64,000 nucleotides of DNA from Chondrus crispus (GCF_000350225.1 NW_005179343.1:344173-408172), one strand, 5' to 3'. Counted from the stretch's first letter, positions 31,636 to 41,749 are shown. Notes: generated by a model from the sequence alone, not told the origin. Program-made: numbers and translations.

Positions 31636-34281
31636 ATGAAGACGAAGAGACCAGAATCTCGGGCATTCCTTCCCAGTGACATGGTCGTCGAACTTGCACT
31701 CCCAGGACAGCCAGACGCCGAAGATTCGGAAGAACCAACGCAAACACCCTTCCTTGTGTATAGGATGTGGAGAAGACAGAACTGTGATGACGACTACGCC
31801 ACCAGCTTGGTTGTATTTTCTGAAAGAAATGTTTCGAATCACACCGGAACGAATAGGGGCGTTTACAACCAGATGTTTGACAAAACCGTAGTGAAACGAG
31901 TATCTGCCGATGATAATCCAATGAACAAGGGTCATCGCGTCGATGCGGAAGGCAGTGGACGTTTGGAAGATGGAAGAAAGTACGTTGTGTATAGAATGTT
32001 TCTGTACTCTGATGGATTAACGCCGTACATTGGAAAGAAAGGAAGCATGGGTGGTGTATACATGCTGCCAGTAGGTATGGCGCCGGAGAACCGCAATGGA
32101 GCAGGAGCCATCAGACCTATCGGGCTAACTCCTCCAGGGGTATCTACAAACGAGGTACTGGCGGCAGTTATTGATGATATCATTGAGGGGACAGAAAAGG
32201 GATTTGAGATGACCACTGCAAACGGAGAAAAGTTTGTTCTTTTTCTCGATGTCGTCGGGTACGTTGGAGACTATCCTGCAGTGTCCCACACTTTGGACCT
32301 ACTAGGGCACTGCTCCAATGTTCCATGTCACTTATGCAGCTATGGTAGGTACGAAAAGTCTGGATTTCAAGGAAGCAAGTATTGTTACACAACCCGCATC
32401 CATTCCGACCATCCATCTTTCGCGAGAGATGAGAACCGGGCTACTGCATTGAGGAGATCCAAGTTATCCAGGGAAGAGTTGAAAGCCCTCGGAATGGATG
32501 ACGCAGATACGTTTGAGACAAGTTTGCAGGCACTTCATCAACTCTCTGAGAAACTGCGACAAGTTCGCGCTCGTGTGCCTCGTGTACTCGGCAGTAGCAA
32601 ACCGGTTGTTCCTTCTGTTTTCGATTCGTATCGCTCATGCGTTGTGGCTCCCGATCATCTTTTCCTCGGGATTGGTCGCGACATCATGAATCTCTGTATA
32701 ACGCTGCTACCAAAAGATGTACGCAAAGATGCCGAGGCAATTGCCAAGATGGCTTTGAAGGATGGCTATCTCATATATCAGGAGAGCCTAATCAACCATG
32801 ACAAGCATGTGCTACATTCAATGACGATATCGTCTATGTACTGCCTGCTCTTGGTAGCACCACGGGCGATGAAGAGTGCTTGGTACGTGAACAAAATCAC
32901 AGGCGAGAGAGAGAGCGGAAACTGTGCTACTATCGATGAAGCTCTCGACCTTCTCGACCTGTTTTCCTCTCTCGTGAGCAGAACGCAGTACTTTCCGGAC
33001 TCAAGGGTAGATGGTAAGAGGTCATTAGACACACACAATGAAGAAAGAGGAACCAAGAGACTTCTGGAGATTCGTAATATGGCACTTCGTTACCTATCTC
33101 GAGTAGATAAGCTGTGTCGCACAAACAGCTTTGCCTCCACTCATTTGGACAAACCAAACCTTCACAGACTGTTGGAGTTCTTCACACATACATTGCCACT
33201 GTTCGGTAGTGTAAGACATGTACAAGAGTTGTTGTTTGAAAGCGCTCATCAGCCATTGAAGAGGGGGGTAGCTCAATCCAATATGAAAAACTCACAATTA
33301 CAGGCTATGGAACATCGTCTTGCCAACGACTGGAAGACTCGTCTGGCAATTGAAGCTGAAGTCATTGACACTAGTGAGAACGGCTGGAGCTTTGAGACAG
33401 CGAAGTCGGTTTTAAATCTCTTGGGCTACGACAGTTCTGGGCTTCAGGATGCGGGAAGATTTCTACAAAAGCTTCAGGACTGCTTCCCAACTCCTGTTCT
33501 GCAGAACCTTCGATTACATCGGAAAGGACTCTTATCGTCGTCTTTCAGTAGGAAGGACTGGCACGTAGACAAGTCAGTAATTATGAACCTCGGAAACACT
33601 GCAAACGGAGGTCAACATTCGGAAATGTTCCAATCAACTGACCTTGCATTTCTGTTGAAGGCAAGGGAGTTTTTAGAGCATTTATGGAAACAAAAGCTAC
33701 GTCTTAGAAGTGGCCGGGCGGACCATAGAAATTCCGTAACCGTACAGATATATGGAACTGCCAAGTGGTGCAAAATAACAGACGGGCGAAAAAGAGACCA
33801 GACATCTGTTTTGGCCACTATATCTTATGGGAGCGTGATTCAAGCCTTGCATTCTTCTGTGGTTTCGACCGCAGATCCTGATCTCACATTCACTCTTCAT
33901 GAGAACAATGATTCTGAGCATGATGAAGACAGAAGGTTCTGGATGGTGCTAGCCGTGGTTCAAGTCCAGATCCTGGACGCTCGTGAGAAAGAAAGTCAAG
34001 AAACAACACGATATTGCGCAGTGAAGGAGTGCGAAGCCGAAGAAGATGGATACGGGGTGATGATACAACAACGAAACGAAAGAAGAGCGCTGGTTGAGCT
34101 TGGAAGCTACGTTCGAAAGGCATTAGTTATGCACTACTGCGAGCAGGACAGCGCCGAAAGCGACGACCATATGTGTCTCATATGGACATCAAACTCAGCA
34201 ATACAACACAGGAGTCTCCCAGACGGTGGAATTTATCAAGTGTGGGGGCGAAAGGAAGGGTATCCGCCACGTCAGGCATAA
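31636..34281 (+). CDS. TNP2-like (CACTA/En-Spm class) transposase
   Basis: 881 residues ending TAA at 34279-34281. The core resembles Transposase_21/TNP2: LYSDG (residues 123-127), TPPGVS, VLAAVIDDII, then VLFLDVVGYVGDYPA (201-215) and GHCSNVPCHLC (224-234). This corresponds to the D...DFPA...CPxC layout of CACTA transposases, which cut and rejoin the element ends. The C-terminal half is less typical. Upstream it continues in the same frame across one TAG. Matching terminal inverted repeats were not found by eye, so the limits and activity of the element are unknown. A distant TNP2 relative is the firm part of the call. Confidence 0.68.
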   Translation: MKTKRPESRAFLPSDMVVELALPGQPDAEDSEEPTQTPFLVYRMWRRQNCDDDYATSLVVFSERNVSNHTGTNRGVYNQMFDKTVVKRVSADDNPMNKGHRVDAEGSGRLEDGRKYVVYRMFLYSDGLTPYIGKKGSMGGVYMLPVGMAPENRNGAGAIRPIGLTPPGVSTNEVLAAVIDDIIEGTEKGFEMTTANGEKFVLFLDVVGYVGDYPAVSHTLDLLGHCSNVPCHLCSYGRYEKSGFQGSKYCYTTRIHSDHPSFARDENRATALRRSKLSREELKALGMDDADTFETSLQALHQLSEKLRQVRARVPRVLGSSKPVVPSVFDSYRSCVVAPDHLFLGIGRDIMNLCITLLPKDVRKDAEAIAKMALKDGYLIYQESLINHDKHVLHSMTISSMYCLLLVAPRAMKSAWYVNKITGERESGNCATIDEALDLLDLFSSLVSRTQYFPDSRVDGKRSLDTHNEERGTKRLLEIRNMALRYLSRVDKLCRTNSFASTHLDKPNLHRLLEFFTHTLPLFGSVRHVQELLFESAHQPLKRGVAQSNMKNSQLQAMEHRLANDWKTRLAIEAEVIDTSENGWSFETAKSVLNLLGYDSSGLQDAGRFLQKLQDCFPTPVLQNLRLHRKGLLSSSFSRKDWHVDKSVIMNLGNTANGGQHSEMFQSTDLAFLLKAREFLEHLWKQKLRLRSGRADHRNSVTVQIYGTAKWCKITDGRKRDQTSVLATISYGSVIQALHSSVVSTADPDLTFTLHENNDSEHDEDRRFWMVLAVVQVQILDAREKESQETTRYCAVKECEAEEDGYGVMIQQRNERRALVELGSYVRKALVMHYCEQDSAESDDHMCLIWTSNSAIQHRSLPDGGIYQVWGRKEGYPPRQA

Positions 34282-34598
34282 GTATATGTGCGGAACAAGA
34301 ACTCTGGTCTTTATTCAACAGTTTTTAGTACTACCACACAGCTCTGCATACTTTTATGCACTGACTATAAGCTCTGCATCGGCCTCTATATCCGTAGTTG
34401 CGACATATAAACTGTATCGTTATCGCAAACAAAATTCAGGTCTGCTACCTTTGTGGGCTTGTTGCAAGGGGGCACGTTATGTATCCCCGCCTTTCGAAGT
34501 CCGTGTCCCTATACCTCTCTAGTTCCCGCAGCCAGTTTGATCCTTAACTTTTTCGTTTCCCTCACCATACACCCACTTTCCTTCTCAACCGGTGCACC
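34282..34598. other. 3' flank of the transposase gene
   Basis: About 315 bp, AT-richer, without a supported gene. Confidence 0.4.
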
Positions 34599-34810
34599 GT
34601 CATTGCTGTATAAAATTTGCAAAATTTGGTGGCAAATTTTGCAGGATGGGAGCTGTGATCAGTGGCCACTGATCACAGGCCGGCAGGGGGTGTCGTCCGA
34701 CATCGTCATTGCTGTATAAAATTTGCAAAATTTGGGTGCAAATTTTGAGAGTTAGGACCGGTGATCAGTGGGGAGCTGTGATCAGAGGCCACTGATCACA
34801 GGCCGGCAGG
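34599..34810. repeat. Doubled palindrome-bearing unit
   Basis: Two direct units (34599-34689, 34705-34810) opening GTCATTGCTGTATAAAATTT. Each has a GCAAAATTT...AAATTTTGC inverted pair and a 26 bp TGATCA-centred palindrome: perfect at 34653-34678, near-perfect at 34777-34802. It lies 3' of the transposase and may be a subterminal transposase-binding region, but this is unproven. Confidence 0.85.
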
Positions 34811-34872
34811 GGATTCAGGAGTAAGGAGTAGGATGGTTTTTGTACTTTAGGGATTCGCAGTGCTTCGGAGAT

Positions 34873-35481
34873 TTAGAGGAGTAGGGGAGTAACTAGGATT
34901 AGGAGATTCGTAGGATCGGCTGTTGGAAACGTGATATCCCTGTTTCGGGTTCTCCAGGTACGAATAGTGTCCGGGGAGGGCATGTTGTCCTTTGTCTGAA
35001 AACGGCGTCGACCATCATTGGCAATGCGAGCCATGATAGCTCGCAATGTATAATTGTTAATTGCGAATCCCCGGGAGGCAGTATATTTAATGCGCTGCTT
35101 AATGATTTTGTCCTCGTCCGCTTTGACGACACAGGGGGCTCCGGGACGGTTGTTGGCTGGGTCAAAAAGGCGGGACAGTTTGTCGTGGTCCTTGGTCTTG
35201 AGACATTTTTGTAATCGGTCTGCTGTCCCACGACTGATGATCATCAGTGTGGTTCGCCTCACAGTCGACTGTGAGGCGAACCACATCGGCAACCTTTTTT
35301 TCATCTTCAATAAATTTACCGCTGTCTGCCGTTTGTCTTTGGCCCTTGCGTCCCGTCTGTCCCTTGCTTGGCGCGCGCTGCCTGACGACGCATTCCAATC
35401 GACATCGGAGGGGGCGTGAATTGTCCGTAACTGGAGGCCAATCCCGGGAGCAGGACGAGAAGGTGTTTGATCGTGGATCAA
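34873..35481 (-). pseudogene. pogo/CENP-B-type transposase N-terminal fragment
   Basis: A minus-strand frame with a basic N-terminus and the segment KADEDKIIKQRIKYTASRG, followed by a helix-turn-helix-like stretch and DTIRTWRTRNRDI. This pattern matches the psq/CENP-B-like DNA-binding region at the start of pogo/Tigger and related Tc1-mariner transposases. The DDE catalytic domain that should follow is absent; palindromic repeats lie there instead. A 36 bp palindrome interrupts the N-terminal part. A truncated relic is likely; the family call is tentative. Confidence 0.45.
35249..35284. repeat. Perfect 36 bp palindrome
   Basis: 35249-35266 is the exact reverse complement of 35267-35284 with no spacer, centred on GTCGAC. 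It probably arose by inverted copying, like the one in B copy 2. Confidence 0.93.
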
Positions 35482-35715
35482 TTACTACTGTTTGGCCTTT
35501 AACGGTGCTGTGTGCCCGCCATTTTTTTGGCGGGACGGGGAGAAGCGAGGAGGTAACATTTCGGGAAACTGGAGGCCTGTTTCGTGAACATGACGAGAAA
35601 GTGTTTGATCGTGGATCAAATACTACTGTTTGGCCTTTAACGGTGTTGTGTGCCGGCTATTTTCTTTTTTCGCGGGACGGGGAGAGGCGCGGAGGTAACA
35701 TTGCGGGAAACTGTA
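35425..35715. repeat. Tandem duplication, unit about 138 bp
   Basis: Two units sharing TGTTTGATCGTGGATCAA, TTTGGCCTTTAACGGTG and CGGGACGGGGAGA-type segments. Confidence 0.8.
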
Positions 35716-35910
35716 GACGAGGTGAACGCTTAGGCCCCGGAGCGTTTCCCTGGAGTCCAGGGATGAAAGACTGTACCCATTGTCCGCACTGGCAGCAACG
35801 AGAACTGAATCACCAAATTAGCCTTTTTTACCAAATAATGCTTTTAGGGAAGGGTATACCGCGCAGGCCTGCATGCGCAGGCAAGTTTCTTTGGTATGAC
35901 ATGTAATGTC

Positions 35911-36048
35911 TGTCGCGCGACAAGATTTACAAAAGCTGTATGGCTGGCCAGCCATACTGGAACTAGATTAATTTTTGTTAATTTTTTAGAGGTTGATTCT
36001 AGTATGGGTGACCACCCATACAGCTTTTGTAGATCTTGTCGCGCGACA
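35911..36048. mobile_element. Foldback MITE, copy a (138 bp)
   Basis: Starts and ends with the 12 bp self-complementary TGTCGCGCGACA. Long inverted arms (about 40 bp, with ACAAAAGCTGTATGG) enclose an AT-rich centre. An almost identical copy lies at 36551. The flanks are shared too: about 223 bp in total (35901-36123 and 36541-36763) is duplicated in direct orientation. No coding capacity. Confidence 0.8.
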
Positions 36049-36054
36049 AACACA

Positions 36055-36175
36055 TCACACGTGTGGACCCAAATGCAATGTAGTACACGTGTGGATCGAT
36101 ATGCAATGTTTTACACGTGGCGACCAAAATGCAATGTATTACACGTGGTGACCAAAACGCAATGTTTTACACGTG
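36055..36175. repeat. Short direct repeats with CACGTG cores
   Basis: Four to five units of about 24-30 bp of the form ATGCAATGTNTTACACGTGG. Partly repeated after the second MITE. Iteron-like; function unknown. Confidence 0.75.
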
Positions 36176-36550
36176 CGACAAGCTGGTGGATGATGATTGG
36201 CTGATTATGATACGGAATCGTATACAGTGCCTCCTACGATATAGTGCTATAGCGTGACATACCTCTAGCTATGGCACTATTGGGGGGATGGCACTATATA
36301 AAGGACGCTCAAATACATATATTTAGGGACAAAGCGCATTGCTAACACAAACAATGCCTGCATAACACAACATCTTTTGGTCAGGGTCTCCTTTAAGACA
36401 GCATGGACAGCTGTACTGCGTACTGAACCATGCCGGATGATACACGTGTGAGCGTATGATAACCTGTGCCAGAGGGTGAGCCATAGCACTATATAGAGGG
36501 AAACACTACTAAAGTAGGCACTATTGAGCGACCCTGTAATATGTAATGGC

Positions 36551-36688
36551 TGTCGCGCGACAAGATTTACAAAAGCTGTATGGCTGGCCAGCCATACTGA
36601 AACTAGATTAATTTTTGTTAATTTTTTAGAGGTTGATTCTAGTATGGGTGGCCACCCATACAGCTTTTGTAGATCTTGTCGCGCGACA
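36551..36688. mobile_element. Foldback MITE, copy b (138 bp)
   Basis: Near-identical to copy a, same orientation, 640 bp downstream, with the same right flank for about 75 bp. Confidence 0.8.
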
Positions 36689-36784
36689 AACACATCACAC
36701 GTGTGGACCCAAATGCAATGTAGTACACGTGTGGATCGATATGCAATGTTTTACACGTGGCGTCAACCTTGAAATCAAAACTCT

Positions 36785-36850
36785 CACACTGACAGTGTGC
36801 ATTTTGTGATGGCAGTGTGCATTTTGTGATGGCAGTGTTCATTTTGCGAT
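36785..36850. repeat. 20 bp tandem repeat, three copies
   Basis: Units of CAGTGTGCATTTTGTGATGG, the third with two changes, about 40 bp before a TATAAAAG box at 36891-36898. Confidence 0.85.
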
Positions 36851-36937
36851 GGCTTTGTGTGAGTTGTGTGAGGGCATCACGAAGATCACATATAAAAGGC
36901 TCTCCATCTCAAAAGGCAAACAAACTGAACAACGTCA

Positions 36938-37311
36938 CACAAAAAGATCTCCCTTTCCAGCCCTCTACGGCTAATTTCCAGAGACACTTCCCCTTCCCTT
37001 CGTGTTCGCAACTGCGTAGGTTGAACCCGAATGTACTGCACGAGAAGGTCAGTGGGACCCAAACCTACTGCGTACTCTGTAGTTGTGTCAAAAGACGGAC
37101 AAAAGACGGGCCCAAGACACTTAGAAAGGGCTTGCGCCAGGTGCAGTGGTGTTCTACATGTAGGCAAGCTATCTGCTGCAGCTGCCGGGCGGTCTGGCAT
37201 TCTCGCCCTACACTGAAGCGACATGGGCCCTCTCCTGTCCATGAGAGGGAGTTTGACTCTGAGCGACGCACTCCTCGACGAATAAGGCAGGCTTCACAAA
37301 TCCGAGAGTGA
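36938..37311 (+). pseudogene. PiggyBac-like C-terminal Cys-rich domain remnant
   Basis: A frame ending at 37311 contains YCVLCSC, about 20 residues, WCSTCRQAICCSCRAVWHSR: paired Cys knuckles closing in a WH motif. This resembles the C-terminal Cys-rich domain of PiggyBac-type transposases, which binds the transposon ends. A TATAAAAG box lies just upstream, but no ATG follows it in this frame and no DDD catalytic domain is present. Probably a terminal fragment, or the last exon of a gene whose other exons I cannot see. Another small zinc-binding protein is possible. Confidence 0.4.
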
Positions 37312-37682
37312 AGGCCGTAAAATGTCTGTAGAACAAGGCTAGCAGCTATGCTTTTTAGATGGGTTTGTGATGGTTTGTTGATGTTGGAGATGATTGTGAG
37401 ACAATGGTGTGAGAGTCACAAAACAATTTGTGTGAATCACAAAACAGTCAACAAAAGAGCACTTCAAGATGTTGACGTCACAAAAATAAAGGGATTCTAG
37501 TGGTGACAGTGATTCACAGAGGAAGGACACTGATGAGGACGACATCCAAGAGTAGGTACTGCGTAATTCATGCTTTCAATAGCGAGAACAGTATCATCAT
37601 CACTCTGTAGTGACACTTCTATCTTCATTGCACAATTAAATCTAAAGCAACTATGATTAAAAGAACAGTAATTCAATGACAC
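37312..37682. other. Stretch without recognised gene
   Basis: AT-rich with repeated TCACAAAACA words near 37412-37446; no supported feature. Confidence 0.35.
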
Positions 37683-38711
37683 ATGACTGACTTTCAAAGC
37701 AATCCGGACTGGATGATGTCGGTACCTTTGGAGCCCATACCCAGCTGTTCACTTGCACGTCTAAGTCCCATCGTATTTAGATGCTGCACAGAGCCGTGCA
37801 TCTTTAAATGTGACCGTTACAAAAATATCGATTTCACAAAAAACACATATGTCTATATACTGACTACGTTCCAATGGTTACCCCAACTCTTTAGTCTTCG
37901 GTATATATTTCAAACAAATTTCTCAAGTATCACTTTCCAAGGGAAATTAACACAGGACGATACCATCCACCAGCTGATAATGGTATCAGATCTTTTCAAT
38001 GGCCTCCAATTCGGGAGTGATATAGAGGTCTACTATACCTTGGAGAATGAAGAAGAAAGCAAGGCATGCTTCCCAGCAACAGTCATTAGTCTCAACTACC
38101 TTCATTATGATCGTCGAGAGGTGCTCAAAGGGACCATTCAATACAAGGCAGCGTTTGGATTCCGGGCATGTAAAAGCAAGGTTACTTTGAAGGAGGGAAA
38201 CGAGTTTGTACAAGATGGACAAAAGTTTAGCTGGAGACTCAAAGATACATCCGTGCGATTGGATAACACCGCAAGCTCAGACGTGGCAAGCGCATCGATG
38301 GATGCAGATGATATGGACTATGCTCCAGGTAGTGCCATGGTAGAAAAATGCAAGAAGGTTAACCACACGACGACTGTCTCACTTGACCAGAATACAATCA
38401 AAGATACACGTGAGATAAATGCTCTTTCTAGACGCCTTCAGTATCTTGAGGAAGTGGTGAAAGGACAGCAATCCTCGATTACGACTGCACTATGGACTCA
38501 GAATCCGCTCCTCATTTCTGATGCAGACTCCAATATTCCTCTTAAGTTTATTTTGTTGCGTCTAGAGCATTGGTTACTCAAGACACCGACACGTCCTACC
38601 CCAGTTGAAATGACCCGTGGGACGAAGTGGTTTGTACAAGACTCATTTAAGGCGCGAGCAGACTGCACATTGCTCCAGTTTGATTCTATATCCGAAAGAG
38701 TCAAAGCTTAG
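37683..38711 (+). CDS. Unrecognised gene, first part (ends at in-frame TAG)
   Basis: ATG 37683; a later start at 37979 (MVSDLFNGLQFGSD) may be more natural. After it comes a compact beta-rich-looking segment (DIEVYYTLENEEES ... KACFPATVISL ... GTIQYKAAF) that recalls Tudor/Agenet-like folds, though I cannot confirm this. An acidic linker (MDADDMDYAPGS) and a coiled-coil stretch (INALSRRLQYLEEVVKGQ) follow. The frame stops at TAG 38709-38711 and reopens at once in the same frame for another 211 codons, so both parts probably belong to one protein of about 550 residues. Function unknown. It is convergent with the minus-strand gene at 39441. Confidence 0.5.
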   Translation: MTDFQSNPDWMMSVPLEPIPSCSLARLSPIVFRCCTEPCIFKCDRYKNIDFTKNTYVYILTTFQWLPQLFSLRYIFQTNFSSITFQGKLTQDDTIHQLIMVSDLFNGLQFGSDIEVYYTLENEEESKACFPATVISLNYLHYDRREVLKGTIQYKAAFGFRACKSKVTLKEGNEFVQDGQKFSWRLKDTSVRLDNTASSDVASASMDADDMDYAPGSAMVEKCKKVNHTTTVSLDQNTIKDTREINALSRRLQYLEEVVKGQQSSITTALWTQNPLLISDADSNIPLKFILLRLEHWLLKTPTRPTPVEMTRGTKWFVQDSFKARADCTLLQFDSISERVKA

Positions 38712-38747
38712 CTACGAGCAAAGGTTTCTATTCTTCTGGAAGATTAT

Positions 38748-39347
38748 ATGTGCCGGAAATCAGTTGTGAAGAAGACGAGTATATACTTTAGGAGCTTCCT
38801 AGACTTGTCAGAAGCACTCGGACCAGCATCACCGCAAGTTGTCAGAGACGTGATCATCGCAAAAAGGCTGGAAAAAGGTACCGACAATTATGTATCTGCC
38901 AGAGTGATAGGCTGTATGGCCGGTCCCAACACCGAATCTCTTTCTGACCCGTGCTATATGACAATTGGAGATTCTCTTGCTGTTATAAGGGATGACGAGG
39001 ATGAACAACGGCACGTTGTATTTCGTCGGGATTGCACTTGGGATTCCATAGAGCAGACCTACTCGTATCCACTGGAAGACATAAGACTATCAGAGCTTAA
39101 CTTCCAAGAACGCATTTCCAAGGTAATGAGTACTGAAAACGTGGTCAGCGGACCATTGGACCGGAAGGAGTCGTTCTACCTGCGATGGAATCTTCAATCC
39201 AATCCTTGTCAGTCTATATTTGCTGATGTAAATCGCAGCGACGTACTAGGAGTACTTCAAGTGCACGTCCCATTCATCTCTATCAAAGGGTCTGCCCATG
39301 TGAAGCAATTCATCAATGTTGCCAAAGTTCTGGGCCTCTTTAAGTAA
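38748..39347 (+). CDS. Unrecognised gene, second part (same frame after TAG)
   Basis: From ATG 38748 to TAA 39345-39347, 199 residues; the frame is already open from 38712. It contains YVSARVIGCMAG ... DPCYMTIGDSLAVIRDDEDE ... VVFRRDCTWD, which could be a second small beta domain, and ends in VAKVLGLFK. It probably continues the upstream ORF. Only 93 bp separate its stop from that of the convergent minus-strand gene, which is tight packing for a host gene pair or for two accessory genes of one element. Not recognised. Confidence 0.45.
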   Translation: MCRKSVVKKTSIYFRSFLDLSEALGPASPQVVRDVIIAKRLEKGTDNYVSARVIGCMAGPNTESLSDPCYMTIGDSLAVIRDDEDEQRHVVFRRDCTWDSIEQTYSYPLEDIRLSELNFQERISKVMSTENVVSGPLDRKESFYLRWNLQSNPCQSIFADVNRSDVLGVLQVHVPFISIKGSAHVKQFINVAKVLGLFK

Positions 39348-39440
39348 ACTCAATTCATTCATGCTACAGCAGTCTCCCGCTTTACTCATTTATCACTTTG
39401 GTGAACTAAGAAGTTTCACTATCACATCAAATACGACCCC

Positions 39441-41749
39441 TTATAAATCGAGGTCGTGGACCATGACCACATCCTCATCGTCTTCGACTTGATCCGCCTG
39501 GATTTCATCCTCACCATCCACCACGCTCAGATCATCATTATCCTCGTGATGTGAACCTGAACGGACCGGGGGATCGTGCACGGAGTTGTACATATCCACG
39601 GACATCACTAGCTTCTCCTTCAAAATACTGGACAGTTGCTGCGGAAGCTCACCCCGCTTTTCTCCCTGTCCTTCAGTCAAAAGATCTGAGTAGAGCGATC
39701 TCAGTCGCGACCGCCATGATCCATTGTGCTGATCCTGGCCATCCACTTCATGCAATATCTGCTCGTTCCGAGAAAATGCACCCCTCGCCTCGATCACCTT
39801 CATCAGCATGACCTCCCGGAACAGGACAGCAGTCATGTAAATCACACGAAAGGATTCCTTGGATATTGAATAGAGGTCTTCATCACTGCCACACCTGGTA
39901 AAAGCCACCAAGAACTTCAAGGCGACGTGCATGGCATTGAGTCGGACAACAATTTTTCGAGTCTCCTTCCTTCCATCCTTGTCTTTCGTCTCAACATCAT
40001 ACGTAGTGATAAATATGAAGGGATCGCTTTCAGAAATCAGCTTCTTCCATGCTATCAAATTCAGGGGGTTCACCTCAGCGACCGACTTCATAGCAGTACG
40101 ACAGGTTCCGTCTGGGATATCTTGGAGGTTCATGTGCGGGCGGGGTGGATTCTCATACTGGAATGAGACTCCCACTTCACTTTGGAAAACATATGAGAAG
40201 TTTTGAAAGAAGGATTTCCGCCCAAGCTCCCTGGACTTTTTCAGAAACTGATTACCTATCTTGAAAACGCGGCGAACGATCTCAACCCTAATGTCTTCGT
40301 CCTTAATGAATCCAATTGGCTCATCTTCCCCCATCTTATCGCTTCGACGCCGAGCCACACGCCGGGCCTTCTTGATGGCCGTTGAAGAAAATTCTTCGTT
40401 GAAGAAAGACTCGACTGTGATCATTCTTATGTAGCCCGGCCTCAGCCAAAAAGGTTTCTCAGCGGTCTTCAGATTCCCGCGGATGTTCGGATGTACCATT
40501 TCGAGTGACTTCGTCCCAATACTCGGGCTGTTCATTGCATTTGCAATCAAGCTCTTTCCCCAAGCCTTTCGCAGGACCAGATACTGACGAGCTTGCTTCG
40601 TACCCAGCAGCGCCTCGGTTTTCTCCTTGCTTGGGTCCCTTTTCCACAAAACGACCTCGACAAGTAAAAGTCCGAACCCCAACACTTCGGAACTATTGAC
40701 GTCCAATTGAAGCTTGGAAAATTGCGTGTCACGACTCACACCCTCTAAGGATTCACTCGCTTCCTTTCTCTGAGGAAGAACTCTCATGGTGCAATTTATC
40801 AACGCTCTTGTGAAGATAATGCACATGAATTTCCCTGCGAAGATGTCCTCCATAGGCCTAAGGAGGTCGTTTAAAGAGGCCTTCTCGGCTGCTTTTCCTG
40901 TCTTCGGCAGGGCGGAATTCAGAAGAACAATGTTGACGGCGTCTTGGCAGCGTGATAACGTCCGCTCTAAGGTTGAGACACGAGAAGATATAGCCTTGAT
41001 TGCACCCAGAATTTCCTTTTTTTCAATGGCGAGCTGCTTCTCCAAACGAGCATGCAGTTCCCGCATGACTCGAAGTACTCCGTGGTTAGAGTCTTCCCCA
41101 AGTGCTCGAGCCAAATGGGGCCCCGGGGCTGACTCGGCAAGGAACCTGCCATGCACTCACGACGCGTGTGAACGACGACGTCTTCCACATCTTGAGTTTC
41201 GGCGACCCCGTCCATCTCTGCTGCACTAGCCTGCACACTCTCGTCGACGTACTCCTCTCGCTCGCGTCCATGGAGCTCGAGCAACTGACGGTTCGCCCAT
41301 TTGCGTTCTGTGTGTTCATCTTCCTCGTCTTGATCTCCATCCCCGAACAAAAGGGAAAAGTCTTCACCCGGAGACGAACCGATGCCGCGCTTGCGCTTGC
41401 CCGCACGCGGAGGTACTGCATCAGACGGACCACTTCCCTGACTTCGAACGGGAAGCGAGCACGTGTGAGATGGCGGACTGCCTTGGGGTGTCCTGACTGT
41501 ATTGCTTGAAACCCGCCGTGATTCCTGCCCAGCCGCTGAGGGAGTAGCTTCGGCCGCAACACGAGGAGATGACCGGCGGTCCGCGGGGACGTGAGCCCCA
41601 GGCGCTTGGCTGTTAGACTTCCGAGATGTCAGAGGTCCCTTCTGCTGAGACAAGCGGCCTCGCTGATTGCCTGAAGCAGCGGGTTTCATGGCTGCAGAAC
41701 GCGAATGAGCACGCCCTGCCTTCTTCCCAGACCTTTTTCGCGGTGTCAT
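39441..41749 (-). CDS. Unrecognised nuclear-type protein, two coding segments
   Basis: ATG 41749 opens a basic, nuclear-localisation-like N-terminus (MTPRKRSGKKAGR), a long disordered Ser/Pro/Arg region and an acidic patch (GDGDQDEEDEH). The frame then changes near 41.15 kb. A 32 nt GT-AG interval (41129-41160, donor GTGAGT) would restore it exactly, but 32 nt is very short for an intron, so a frameshift remains possible. The remainder, to TAA 39441, has a coiled coil (LEKQLAIEKKEILGAIKAI), a roughly 400-residue globular part and an acidic C-terminus (VDGEDEIQADQ ... DDEDVVMVH). About 750 residues in all. No family recognised. Confidence 0.55.
41129..41160 (-). other. Candidate 32 nt GT-AG intron
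   Basis: Donor GTGAGT, acceptor GAGTCAG. Removal (32 nt, two beyond a multiple of three) joins the two frames of the minus-strand gene at a Pro codon. The length argues against it. Confidence 0.35.
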
